Assembly: GCF_004363655.1 (NCBI RefSeq)
Contig: NZ_SNZH01000006.1
Location: 248,001 to 312,000, forward strand
DNA length: 64,000 bases
DNA from: Tahibacter aquaticus
GTDB lineage: Bacteria; Pseudomonadota; Gammaproteobacteria; Xanthomonadales; Rhodanobacteraceae
Reading direction: 5' to 3'
The notes under the pieces were generated by a model. That model was not told the origin of the DNA, did not search any database, and saw only the letters and a list, made by a program, of their open reading frames with translations. Position numbers and translations under genes: made by a program. Positions 1 through 8,863 of this stretch are shown here, one piece after another; the stretch's first letter is position 1, and each line of letters begins with the position of its first letter.

Positions 1-51
1 CTGGTCGACGATCCAGTCGGCCGGTTCTACGCGGAACGAATCCTCGATCAT
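1..51 (-). CDS. N-terminus of an acetyltransferase-like gene (partial)
   Basis: Only 17 codons lie inside the window (MIEDSFRVEPADWIVDQ). The ATG at 51..49 overlaps the TGA of roxA (50..48) in an ATGA junction, so it is almost certainly a real, translationally coupled gene downstream of roxA. A GNAT N-acetyltransferase often follows roxA in Xanthomonadales; that is neighbourhood knowledge, since no GNAT motif is visible in so short a piece. The gene continues to the left of the window. Confidence 0.45.
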   Translation of the reverse strand, partial: MIEDSFRVEPADWIVDQ

Positions 52-1232
52 GCACGGCTCCGGCGGCGGGGGCGGGTCAGCACGAGCTGGCCCTGGTTGA
101 GCAGGGCGAGCAGGGCAGCGCTGTCCTGGGGATTCAGCTCCGCCAGTTCGGCCGCGGCCAGTTCGCGCTGGGCACAGATCAGTTTGGCAAAGGCCAGCGA
201 ACAGCGCTGCGCCTGGCCGGCCACATAGACCACGGCGCCCTTGCCCTGGCGTGCCCAGGCGGTACGCGCCCAGGGAAAGCGGGTAATACCGGCGCCTTTG
301 GCCAGGGCGGTGTGCAGGTCGGCGGCGCTGAGCAGCTTGTCCGGCGCCAGCGCGGTCTGTGCGCTGCGGTAGCCGGTGATGAAGCGGCCGAACCAGTCGG
401 CCAGGCCGGCGTCGTCGAGCTGGCGCAGCGCCGCGACGGCAGATTCGACGCGCTGCAGCGCTGCGCCGTCGATCTCGAACGTGTCCTTGGCCGGCGCCAG
501 GTCGGCATCGGTATAGCGATCGTCTTCGCTCAGGTTTTCGCCCAGGTGATCGACCAGGCCGTTGAGCATTTCGGCGATGGCCGGCGCACGCATGCCGACC
601 GACAAGGTCATGCAGTTGCCGATGGCGACGCCGTCGTGGGGCACGCCAGGCGGCAGGTAGAGCATGTCGCCGGGTTGCAGTACCCAGTCGTGGGTGGGGT
701 GAAATTCGGCCAGGATTTTCAGTTCCACGTCGGCGCGGAACGCCTTGGGCGCGGCCGGATCGTCGCTGATGCGCCAGCGCCGCTGGCCCAGGCCCTGTAC
801 CAGGAAGACGTCGTACTGGTCCACATGGGCGCCGACACCGCCGCCGTCGACGGCGTAGGAGACCATCACGTCGTCGACGCGCCAGCGCGGCAGGAAACGG
901 AAGTGTTCCAGCAGTGCGGCGACGTCCATGTCCCACTTGTCGACGTCCTGCACCAGCAGGGTCCAGTGGGATTTTGGCAATTTTGCAAAAACGGATTCGT
1001 CCAGCGGGCCCGATCGCACGTCCCAGCGTTCGCGCTTGGGATCGCGCACGATCAGGCGCGACAGCGCGGCCTCTTCGCAGGCCAGGCCGGCCAGGTCTTC
1101 GGGCGTGATCGGCAGCGGAAAATCGGCCAGCGCGCCGCGGATCAGCAGCGGCCGCTTCTGCCAGTAGTGCTGCAGGAAGGCTTGCTGGCTCATGCCCAGC
1201 GGCTGTGATGCAGTGGCCTGGACTTCGATCAT
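48..1232 (-). CDS. roxA: Ribosomal protein uL16 arginine hydroxylase (JmjC/cupin oxygenase)
   Basis: A 394-residue cupin protein of the RoxA/YcfD family, Fe(II)- and 2-oxoglutarate-dependent oxygenases that hydroxylate an arginine of ribosomal protein L16 in the cytoplasm. The metal triad is visible: H136 and D138 in GAHVDQYDVF and H199 in PPGVPHDG. The N-terminal segment WQKRPLLIRGA is typical of the family, and the length fits the bacterial enzyme (JmjC core followed by a dimerisation and winged-helix region). It lies about 130 bp downstream of purB on the same strand and its stop overlaps the next gene's start, so it is probably co-transcribed with both. Confidence 0.9.
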   Translation of the reverse strand: MIEVQATASQPLGMSQQAFLQHYWQKRPLLIRGALADFPLPITPEDLAGLACEEAALSRLIVRDPKRERWDVRSGPLDESVFAKLPKSHWTLLVQDVDKWDMDVAALLEHFRFLPRWRVDDVMVSYAVDGGGVGAHVDQYDVFLVQGLGQRRWRISDDPAAPKAFRADVELKILAEFHPTHDWVLQPGDMLYLPPGVPHDGVAIGNCMTLSVGMRAPAIAEMLNGLVDHLGENLSEDDRYTDADLAPAKDTFEIDGAALQRVESAVAALRQLDDAGLADWFGRFITGYRSAQTALAPDKLLSAADLHTALAKGAGITRFPWARTAWARQGKGAVVYVAGQAQRCSLAFAKLICAQRELAAAELAELNPQDSAALLALLNQGQLVLTRPRRRSRA

Positions 1233-1360
1233 GGCGGCAATGGGCAGTGACGGGAGAGGGGATAGCCCGCGGGCTGGTCGCTGAAGTGGGACGAGGACGG
1301 CGCGGAATCAAGTAGCAGGCGGGGCGCAGTTTCCGCCCGGCCTTCCTTGGCGGAGCGGCT

Positions 1361-2776
<1,416 letters not shown>

Positions 2777-2777
2777 C

Positions 2778-2783
2778 TATACT
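2778..2783 (+). promoter_or_regulatory. Candidate -10 box for fumC in the purB/fumC divergent region
   Basis: TATACT lies 33 bp before the fumC ATG. The -35 position (about 2755..2760) is poor. The complementary strand of the same stretch (AGTATAG) could serve purB. The 88-bp spacer is the only upstream region available for both genes. Confidence 0.3.
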
Positions 2784-2816
2784 GACCGGTCCGTAACCGA
2801 TATTCCGGAAAAGTCA

Positions 2817-4217
2817 ATGAGCGGCTATCGCATCGAAAAAGACAGCATGGGCGAACTGCGTGTCCCGGCAGATGCCCTCTACGGCGCGCAGACCCAGCGC
2901 GCGGTGCAGAATTTCCCCATTTCCGGCCTGCGCATGCCGCGGCCGTTCATTCGGGCACTGGGCCTGATCAAGGCTGCCATGGCCGACGTCAACGCCGATC
3001 TTGGCCATCTCAAGCCGGCCCTGGCCAAGGCCATACGCAAAGCTGCCGAGCGCGTCGCCGCCGGCGAATTCGATGCCGAGTTTCCCATCGACGTGTTCCA
3101 GACCGGCTCGGGCACGTCCAGCAACATGAATGCGAACGAGGTGATCGCGACACTGGCCAGCCGCGGCGGCAAGTTGTCCGTACATGCGAACGATCACGTC
3201 AACATGGGACAAAGTTCCAACGATGTCATCCCCAGCACGATCCAATTGGCCGCCGTGATGCAGGCACGCGAGGTGCTGCTGCCGGCGCTGGCGCATCTGC
3301 GCCAGACCATCGCCGCCAAGGCAAAAACCTTGTCGAAAGTGACCAAGACCGGCCGCACCCACCTGATGGATGCGATGCCGCTGACTTTTGGCCAGGAGTT
3401 CTCCACCTGGGCCGCCCAGCTGGATTCGGCCATGCAGCGCATCGAGGACAGCCTCAAGCGCCTGCGCCGCCTGCCGCTGGGCGGCACGGCGATCGGCACC
3501 GGTATCAATGCCGATGCGCGTCAGGCCAAGCGCGCGGCCAAGCGCCTGTCCGAGCTGGTTGGCGCGAAACTTGAATCGGCGCCGAACTTGTTCGAAGGCA
3601 TTGCTTCGCAGGACGCGGCGGTCGAGCTGTCGGGCCAGCTCAATGCGTTGGCCTGTGCACTGATGAAAATCGCCAACGACCTGCGCTGGATGAATTCGGG
3701 GCCACTGGCTGGCCTGGGCGAGATCGAACTGCCGGCGTTGCAGCCGGGTTCGTCGATCATGCCGGGAAAGGTCAACCCGGTGATTCCGGAAGCGGTTGCC
3801 ATGGTCTGCGCCCAGGTCATGGGCAACCACGTAGCGATTACCGTGGCTGGCCAGAGCGGCAGCTTCCAGCTCAACGTGATGCTGCCGCTGATTGCGCACA
3901 ACCTGCTGCAGTCGATTGCGCTGCTGGCCAGCGTGTCGCGCCAGCTGGCGGATGCGTCCATCGCCGGGCTCAAGGTGCGCGAAGACCATGTGCGCGAAGC
4001 GCTGGCACGCAACCCCATCCTGGTGACGGCATTGAACCCGGTGATCGGCTACGAGGCCGCGGCAGCGCTGGCCAAGCAGGCCTACAAGGAAGGCCGCCCC
4101 ATCCTCGAGGTGGCGCGGGAAAAGAGCGGGCTGAGCGAGGCGGAATTGGTGCGGCTGCTCGATCCGGTCGCCCTGACCAAGGGCGGCATCGGCGCCGGCA
4201 GCGGCGGCGGAGGCTGA
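2817..4217 (+). CDS. fumC: Class II fumarate hydratase
   Basis: Iron-independent fumarase converting fumarate to L-malate (TCA cycle, cytoplasm), 466 residues. Substrate-binding motifs are in place: TGSGTSSNMNANEV (residues 96-109), TGRTHLMDAMP around H182, and the superfamily signature GSSIMPGKVNP (311-321) carrying the catalytic serine. The TSSNMN and SSNDVIPS segments favour fumarase over aspartase. The C-terminus ends in a short glycine-rich tail (GGIGAGSGGGG). It is divergent from purB and probably monocistronic. Confidence 0.95.
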   Translation: MSGYRIEKDSMGELRVPADALYGAQTQRAVQNFPISGLRMPRPFIRALGLIKAAMADVNADLGHLKPALAKAIRKAAERVAAGEFDAEFPIDVFQTGSGTSSNMNANEVIATLASRGGKLSVHANDHVNMGQSSNDVIPSTIQLAAVMQAREVLLPALAHLRQTIAAKAKTLSKVTKTGRTHLMDAMPLTFGQEFSTWAAQLDSAMQRIEDSLKRLRRLPLGGTAIGTGINADARQAKRAAKRLSELVGAKLESAPNLFEGIASQDAAVELSGQLNALACALMKIANDLRWMNSGPLAGLGEIELPALQPGSSIMPGKVNPVIPEAVAMVCAQVMGNHVAITVAGQSGSFQLNVMLPLIAHNLLQSIALLASVSRQLADASIAGLKVREDHVREALARNPILVTALNPVIGYEAAAALAKQAYKEGRPILEVAREKSGLSEAELVRLLDPVALTKGGIGAGSGGGG

Positions 4218-4347
4218 CCCATGGCGGTGGATTTGATGTTGCAGATCTGCCCGTCATGGCGAACAGCACATGCCAGCAAAGATTCAGGCGGCAGAATGGC
4301 GCCGCTAAAGCGATATCGAAGTACCTAGTCTTGTTTTGGAGAATGAA

Positions 4348-5454
4348 ATGCTGAAACGTCTGGCCCTTGTCACGGCGCTGCTCACCAGCAGTGCCTGGGC
4401 GCAACAGGAAATTTCGATCACGGCCAAGGACATCGAGTCCGGTGCCGCCGATGCCAAGCTGGCCGAGCTGGGCCGCCAGGCAGCAGCGACGGGCAAGGAA
4501 GTCGTGGTCAACGCGCCCAAGGAGTGGCATGGCAAAGTCGCAGCCAAGGTCAAGGCCGGCGGCGCTGCCCCGGTGAAATTGAACGACAGCTTCTTCGAGA
4601 ACGTCGTGGTCCGCGTCGCCGACAAGCCCAAGGCGGCAGAGCCGCCAAAGCCCGCCGAAGCGCCCAAGCCGGCGGAAGCCCCCAAGCCCGCCGCGCCGCC
4701 CAAGCCGGCACCGGCTCCGGCTCCGGCGCCCAAGCCGGTGGAAGCGCCCAAGGTCGAAACACCGCCGCCGCCACCGCCGCCTGCTCCGGTGGAAACACCG
4801 CCGCCGGCCCCCGTCGTCGAGGCACCGCCGCCGCCCAAGCCGGTGGAAGCGCCCAAGCCCGCCGCTCCGGCGGTCGATCCCAACGTTGCGATTCGCCAGC
4901 GCTTCGAACAGAACCTGCACGGCGGCAAGCCGGCGCGCGGCGAGATCGAACAGACCCAGCTGGCCAAGGGCGACATCATCTATCTGGACGGCGACGTGCG
5001 CGCCGTGGCGCGCCGCGACAGCCTCGGCGTCGGCCTGTACTGGCTGACCGGCGAATTGAACCTGCAGCGCGCCGAGCTAAAGCCGCTGACGCAGAACCGC
5101 TACGAGGTGGTCAACACGATCAGCGCAACGGACAATATCTCGCTGCGCAATACCGCCAGCGGCGAAGCGCAGATATTCAATGCTACCGTGCCGGGCGACG
5201 GCGATGCGGAACGCGCGGAAATGGAAAAGCTGTACGCCGAAGGCCGTCCGGTCGGCCGCAGCGTGCGTATCGACCAGCTCAGCCAGGGCGACTTCGTCTA
5301 CCTGGGCAAGACCTCGGCCCTGGTCGTGCGCCGCGACGGCGGCCAGCTTGCGCGCTACTGGCTGGACGGCGCGCTCAATACCAACCAGGTCGGCCTGCAG
5401 AAGGAAAAGGGCGCCAGCGGCAAGTACAAGGTGCTCAGCGACAATATCCAGTAA
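4348..5454 (+). CDS. Secreted proline-rich protein with a duplicated C-terminal domain
   Basis: 368 residues of unknown function. The ATG at 4348 follows GGAG with a 6-nt spacing, so the in-frame TTG at 4336 is rejected. A signal peptide is clear (MLKRLALVTALLTSSAWA). After a short N-terminal domain, about 85 residues are rich in PKPAEAP and PPPPAP repeats, similar to TonB-type periplasm-spanning linkers. The C-terminus holds two related modules: one starts at LAKGDIIYLDGDVRAVARRD and contains YWLTGELNLQRAELK; the other starts at LSQGDFVYLGKTSALVVRRD and contains YWLDGALNTNQVGLQ. This points to an internal duplication. Periplasmic or outer-membrane location is inferred. A strong hairpin terminator follows. 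Confidence 0.8.
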   Translation: MLKRLALVTALLTSSAWAQQEISITAKDIESGAADAKLAELGRQAAATGKEVVVNAPKEWHGKVAAKVKAGGAAPVKLNDSFFENVVVRVADKPKAAEPPKPAEAPKPAEAPKPAAPPKPAPAPAPAPKPVEAPKVETPPPPPPPAPVETPPPAPVVEAPPPPKPVEAPKPAAPAVDPNVAIRQRFEQNLHGGKPARGEIEQTQLAKGDIIYLDGDVRAVARRDSLGVGLYWLTGELNLQRAELKPLTQNRYEVVNTISATDNISLRNTASGEAQIFNATVPGDGDAERAEMEKLYAEGRPVGRSVRIDQLSQGDFVYLGKTSALVVRRDGGQLARYWLDGALNTNQVGLQKEKGASGKYKVLSDNIQ

Positions 5455-5474
5455 GGTAAAAAATGCTGGAAATG

Positions 5475-5504
5475 AAAAGCCGCCCGAAGGGGCGGCTTTT
5501 TTTT
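5475..5504. terminator. Bidirectional rho-independent terminator
   Basis: An 11-bp perfect stem (5475..5485 with 5490..5500, GC-rich core GCCGCCC/GGGCGGC), a 4-nt loop and an 8-base T run on the plus strand. The A tract on the left side makes it usable from the minus strand too. It sits between two convergent transcription units ending at 5454 and 5522. Confidence 0.85.
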
Positions 5505-5521
5505 GCACATTTGTGCGAGTT

Positions 5522-6484
5522 TCAGCTGTCGTCGCGCCAGCGCCGCAGCCACCAGGCCAGGGCGATCATGCCGATGCCGGCGGCGGCGCCCAGCCAGATG
5601 TTGGGGCCTTGCAGCGGGGCCAGCATGCTGTCGAGGTTGATCGCGGCGAGTACGGCATCCGGACCCTTGGCACCTTCCATGCGCTGTTCCAGGTGTTCGA
5701 AATCCATCCAGCCGCCCGGCACGATGCTGAACAGCAGGCGGAACACGATGTGCTGCCAGAACCAGTCGTTGGGCAGGCGCAGCTTGGTCACCGCATCGAA
5801 GATCGACACTGCCGTACCGACGGCGACCGGTACCAGCGTGGCCCAGAGGAAGGGCACGCGCTTGGCAAAGGCCGAGCAGAGCATCAGCCAGCCTATCGTC
5901 GGCAGCGCCCAGACCGCGTTGAGCGGAACCAGCAGGGCGACCTTGCCCGCAACCGTCAGCGGCGAGGCATTGGCCCAGATCATCGTGAACGGGTTGCCGC
6001 CGTATACCGCTACGATGAGGCTCATGATCAGCAGCAGGCCGAGCATCATCGCCAGCGCCGCCACCAGGGACAGGATGGGCGCCACTACGGTCGCCGTGAC
6101 GACCTTGGACAGCACGGTCTGCAGGTCGGAGATCGGCAGCGATTTCCAGAACAGGATGCTGCGGTCGCGGCGGTCGTCGTAGAGCGAGCCAAGCAGGTAG
6201 AAGAACGTGACGATGGCCAGCACCAGCGCTACCGGCGTGGCGGAGAAGAACAGTCCGACGTCGATGCCGGCACCGAGCTGCCGGTGCTGCTCCGGCGTCA
6301 GTGTCGACGTCAGGTCGCTGAGGCGTACGCCGTTGAGCACATTGTCGTGTGCGGCCGACAGGCCGCTGACGGCGGCGAAGGCGAACACGGCCAGCAGAGC
6401 GCCGGCGGCGATCAGCGGCGCCCACTGGAAGCCGCCGCGGTGTTCCCAGTACTCGCGCTTGAGCAGCCAGGTGAACGTATTCAT
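5522..6484 (-). CDS. ABC-2 type transporter permease
   Basis: 320 residues starting MNTFTWLLKREYWEHRGG. The ATG overlaps the stop of the ATPase gene (ATGA, 6484..6481). Six hydrophobic spans can be read, roughly at residues 22-43, 100-125, 150-185, 205-225, 232-252 and 293-313, with a large loop after the first span that is probably periplasmic. This is the usual shape of ABC-2 exporter permeases paired with YtrB-like ATPases. The substrate is unknown; envelope-stress or antimicrobial-peptide export is common for GntR/YtrA-linked systems, but nothing here proves it. It is the last gene of a four-gene operon. Confidence 0.85.
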   Translation of the reverse strand: MNTFTWLLKREYWEHRGGFQWAPLIAAGALLAVFAFAAVSGLSAAHDNVLNGVRLSDLTSTLTPEQHRQLGAGIDVGLFFSATPVALVLAIVTFFYLLGSLYDDRRDRSILFWKSLPISDLQTVLSKVVTATVVAPILSLVAALAMMLGLLLIMSLIVAVYGGNPFTMIWANASPLTVAGKVALLVPLNAVWALPTIGWLMLCSAFAKRVPFLWATLVPVAVGTAVSIFDAVTKLRLPNDWFWQHIVFRLLFSIVPGGWMDFEHLEQRMEGAKGPDAVLAAINLDSMLAPLQGPNIWLGAAAGIGMIALAWWLRRWRDDS

Positions 6485-7338
6485 GCGTAAGTCCCCTTCA
6501 TGGTCGCGACGAACAGGTCGGCGATGTTGGGCTGGCGTATCTCGCCCAGCTGCGCCAGCTGCGGCTTGTCCGTGCCGTCGAACAGGAATATCGATTTGCC
6601 GAAGATCTGCCGCTCGCCCAGCGGCTGCAGCGCACGTGCCGCGGCGGCCTTGTCCGGGTTCACCATCACTTCGGTGAAGCGCTCGGCTACGGCGTCCATG
6701 GTCGAGTCGAGCACGATCTTGCCGTCGCGGATGAACATCAGATCGGTGAGGATGTGTTCGACTTCTTCCACCTGGTGAGTGGTGATGACGATGGTCTTCT
6801 GTTCGTCGAAGTAGTCGTTGAGCAGGCTCTGGTAGAAATCCTTGCGATACAGGATGTCCAGGCCCAGGGTCGGCTCGTCCAGCACCAGCAGGCGTGCGTC
6901 GATGGCCATGACCAGGGCCAGGTGCAACTGCACGATCATGCCCTTGGACATTTCCCGCACGCGCATGCGCGGTTTCAGCTTGGTGCGCGAAAGGAAGTGC
7001 TGGCATTTCTCGCGCGAGAAGCGCGGATGCACGCCGGCGACGAAATCGACCGCCTCGCTGACCCGCATCCAGCGCGGCAGTACTGCCACGTCGGCGATGA
7101 AACACACTTGCTGCATCAACTCGTGCCGCTGCTTGCGCGGGTCCAGCCCCAGTACCGACAGCTCGCCCTGGAAATCGGTCAGGCCCAGGATGGCCTTCAG
7201 CGCGGTGGTCTTGCCGGCGCCGTTGGGGCCGATAAGGCCGACGATGCGTCCGGCGTCGATGCTGAAATCCACATTGTCCAGCGCCGCTGTACCGCCGAAG
7301 CGCTTGCTCAGGCCACGCGCCTGTACCACGGCACTCAT
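6481..7338 (-). CDS. ABC transporter ATP-binding protein (YtrB type)
   Basis: 285 residues. Walker A is GPNGAGKTT, Walker B is RLLVLDEPTLG, and the H-loop is VITTHQVEE. The signature region reads VREMSKGMIVQLHLAL instead of LSGGQ, a variant common in the YtrB/GntR-linked group. The ATG at 7338 has a good Shine-Dalgarno (GGAGAAACATC) and overlaps the stop of the GntR gene by 4 nt. It forms the motor of the exporter with the downstream permease on the cytoplasmic face of the inner membrane. Confidence 0.9.
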   Translation of the reverse strand: MSAVVQARGLSKRFGGTAALDNVDFSIDAGRIVGLIGPNGAGKTTALKAILGLTDFQGELSVLGLDPRKQRHELMQQVCFIADVAVLPRWMRVSEAVDFVAGVHPRFSREKCQHFLSRTKLKPRMRVREMSKGMIVQLHLALVMAIDARLLVLDEPTLGLDILYRKDFYQSLLNDYFDEQKTIVITTHQVEEVEHILTDLMFIRDGKIVLDSTMDAVAERFTEVMVNPDKAAAARALQPLGERQIFGKSIFLFDGTDKPQLAQLGEIRQPNIADLFVATMKGTYA

Positions 7339-7709
7339 GATGTTTCTCCTTCGGTTGCGCGGCTGTCCTTGACCAGTCGCTCCACATCCAGGCCCAGGCG
7401 CTTCAGGCGCGCATACAGGCTCGGCCATTCTTCGCGCAGGAAGCGTTCGCGTTCGTTCTTGAGCAAGGCGTCGCGTGCTCCTTCATTGACGTACATACCC
7501 AGTCCCCGTCGTTTTTCGACCAGTTGTTCATCCACCAGCTCCTGGTAGGCCTTGGACACCGTGATCGGATTCAGTTGGAAATCCGCGGCGACCTGGCGAA
7601 CCGAAGGCAGTGCGTCTCCTTCGTTCAGCACACCGTCCAGAATCATCGCCACGACGCGGTCGCGCAGTTGGCGGTAGATCGGGGTGTTGTCGTTCCACGT
7701 GATGGTCAT
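7335..7709 (-). CDS. GntR-family transcriptional regulator (YtrA subfamily)
   Basis: 124 residues with an N-terminal winged helix-turn-helix (PIYRQLRDRVVAMILDG, then LPSVRQVAADFQLNPITVSK) and a short helical C-terminus rather than a metabolite-binding domain, as in YtrA-type regulators. Such proteins repress their own ABC operon. The gene starts 4 bp after the upstream small gene and overlaps the ATPase gene. A palindrome over the operon promoter at 8101..8124 is the likely binding site. Confidence 0.9.
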   Translation of the reverse strand: MTITWNDNTPIYRQLRDRVVAMILDGVLNEGDALPSVRQVAADFQLNPITVSKAYQELVDEQLVEKRRGLGMYVNEGARDALLKNERERFLREEWPSLYARLKRLGLDVERLVKDSRATEGETS

Positions 7710-7713
7710 GGGG

Positions 7714-8070
7714 TCAGTCCTGGCTCACCTGCGGCAGTACTTTGCCAAACGAATAGTAGGGCATGTCGAAACCGCCACGGCCAGCGCCGGAACGGCGCGC
7801 CACCGGCGAATCGGGTACGGTCTGCGCGCTCTCGTTCAGGGCGGCAACCGGTTCGGCAAAGGCGAGCGCGATGTCTTCGGCGCTGGGGCGGATCGTGACT
7901 TCCGGCAGGGTGACCAGGTTGTCGCTGCGCTGCGGCGCCTGCTTGGGAGCGGCGGCCACGATGGCGGCTGGAGCGCTTGCGACCGGGCTATGCGTAGCGC
8001 GCTCGATGGCGGCGCCGGCGACAAAAGCGAAGGAAGCGATCAGTACGGTTGCGGTAGCGCGGGCTTTCAT
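7714..8070 (-). CDS. Small secreted protein of unknown function, first gene of the GntR/ABC operon
   Basis: 118 residues with a signal-peptide-like start (MKARATATVLIASFAFVAGA) and a polar, low-complexity remainder containing VTLPEVTIRP; I recognise no domain. The start is supported by a GAGGAGC Shine-Dalgarno. It lies 43 bp from the operon promoter, so it is the first gene controlled by the GntR regulator. It may be an accessory envelope factor of the exporter, which is inference from position only. Confidence 0.7.
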   Translation of the reverse strand: MKARATATVLIASFAFVAGAAIERATHSPVASAPAAIVAAAPKQAPQRSDNLVTLPEVTIRPSAEDIALAFAEPVAALNESAQTVPDSPVARRSGAGRGGFDMPYYSFGKVLPQVSQD

Positions 8071-8100
8071 GACGGGCTCCTCGGGGTGAGCGGCTTGGGT

Positions 8101-8141
8101 GGTGTTGTAGTGAACTATAACACCATGTCGAAAACCGTCAA
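8101..8141 (-). promoter_or_regulatory. Promoter with overlapping palindromic operator for the GntR/ABC operon
   Basis: On the minus strand, TTGACG (8141..8136) and TATAGT (8119..8114) are separated by 16 bp, a near-consensus sigma-70 promoter reading into the 8070 start. The -10 box lies inside a 24-bp imperfect palindrome (8101..8124): half-site GGTGTTGTAGTG faces AACTATAACACC, matching at 10 of 12 positions. Such an arrangement is typical for repression by a GntR-type dimer. The stretch is clearly less GC-rich than its surroundings. Confidence 0.7.
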
Positions 8142-8262
8142 GCGATTTGCACCGATCGGCTCAAGAAAACTCTTGCCATCCGGAAAACACGACTGGAAAC
8201 CGATACTTGCAGCTAATGTCGGAGTATGCTCGGCGGGCTTTCAATCCTGATTGGAGACTTCC

Positions 8263-8811
8263 ATGCGTGCTCTGCTTACTGCTTTGCTGCTTTCGTTCGC
8301 CGTTTCGGCACCGGCCTGGGCCTGCAGCGACCTGCTCAACAGTGAATATCGCCCACTGGCCGGCAAGGAAAAGGTTTCCCTCTGCAAGCAGTACGACGGC
8401 AAGGTGGTGTTGATCGTCAACACCGCGAGCAAATGCGGATTCACGCCCCAGTACGAAGGCCTGGAAGCGCTGCACAAGCGCTACGCCGACAAGGGCTTTG
8501 CGGTGCTCGGCTTCCCATCCAACGATTTCAAGCAGCAGGAACCGGGCAGCGAGAAGGAAATCCAGGAATTCTGCACCTTGACCTATGGCGTGAAATTTCC
8601 CATGTTCGAGAAAGTTCACGTGACCAAGGAAGAGGCGACGCCGCTGTATGCGCGCCTCGCGGCGGCCAGCGAAGGGCGCTATCCGAGCTGGAATTTCTAC
8701 AAGTATCTGGTTGGCCGCGACGGCAAGGTGATCGGCGACTATTCCAGCAAGGTCAAGCCGGACGATGCCGAACTGGTAGCGGCGATCGAGAAGGCACTGG
8801 CCACAAAGTAA
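8263..8811 (+). CDS. Periplasmic glutathione/thioredoxin peroxidase
   Basis: 182 residues of the glutathione peroxidase family, reducing peroxides with thiol donors. The peroxidatic residue is cysteine (C58 in NTASKCGFTPQYEGL), not selenocysteine. Family motifs GFPSNDFKQQEPGS and PSWNFYKYLVGRDG are intact. The signal peptide MRALLTALLLSFAVSAPAWA implies periplasmic export, unlike cytoplasmic BtuE. The ATG at 8263 is preceded by GGAG; the in-frame TTG at 8251 is part of the leader. It stands alone between divergent and convergent neighbours. Confidence 0.92.
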   Translation: MRALLTALLLSFAVSAPAWACSDLLNSEYRPLAGKEKVSLCKQYDGKVVLIVNTASKCGFTPQYEGLEALHKRYADKGFAVLGFPSNDFKQQEPGSEKEIQEFCTLTYGVKFPMFEKVHVTKEEATPLYARLAAASEGRYPSWNFYKYLVGRDGKVIGDYSSKVKPDDAELVAAIEKALATK

Positions 8812-8823
8812 AACCCGCAGGCG

Positions 8824-8851
8824 GCCCGGATGAAGTCGATTTCATCCGGGC
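8824..8851. terminator. Hairpin terminator between convergent genes
   Basis: GCCCGGATGAA (8824..8834) pairs nearly perfectly with TTCATCCGGGC (8841..8851) around a 6-nt loop. There is no long T run. Its position between the convergent ends at 8811 and 8864 supports a shared terminator. Confidence 0.6.
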
Positions 8852-8863
8852 TTCGAGCGCTAT

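Noticed and set aside
312-1208. Long plus-strand open frame of 298 codons opposite roxA
   Set aside because: It is the complement of a well-supported gene; its Val/Gln/His-rich composition is the usual shadow in high-GC DNA.
4524-5459. Open frame of 311 codons overlapping the proline-rich protein
   Set aside because: Arg/Gln/Ala-rich reading of the same repeats in another frame, without start context or domain; the signal-peptide frame is the real one.
8251-8262. TTG start for the peroxidase and possible selenocysteine codon
   Set aside because: The TTG overlaps the Shine-Dalgarno; the peroxidatic codon is TGC (cysteine), not TGA.
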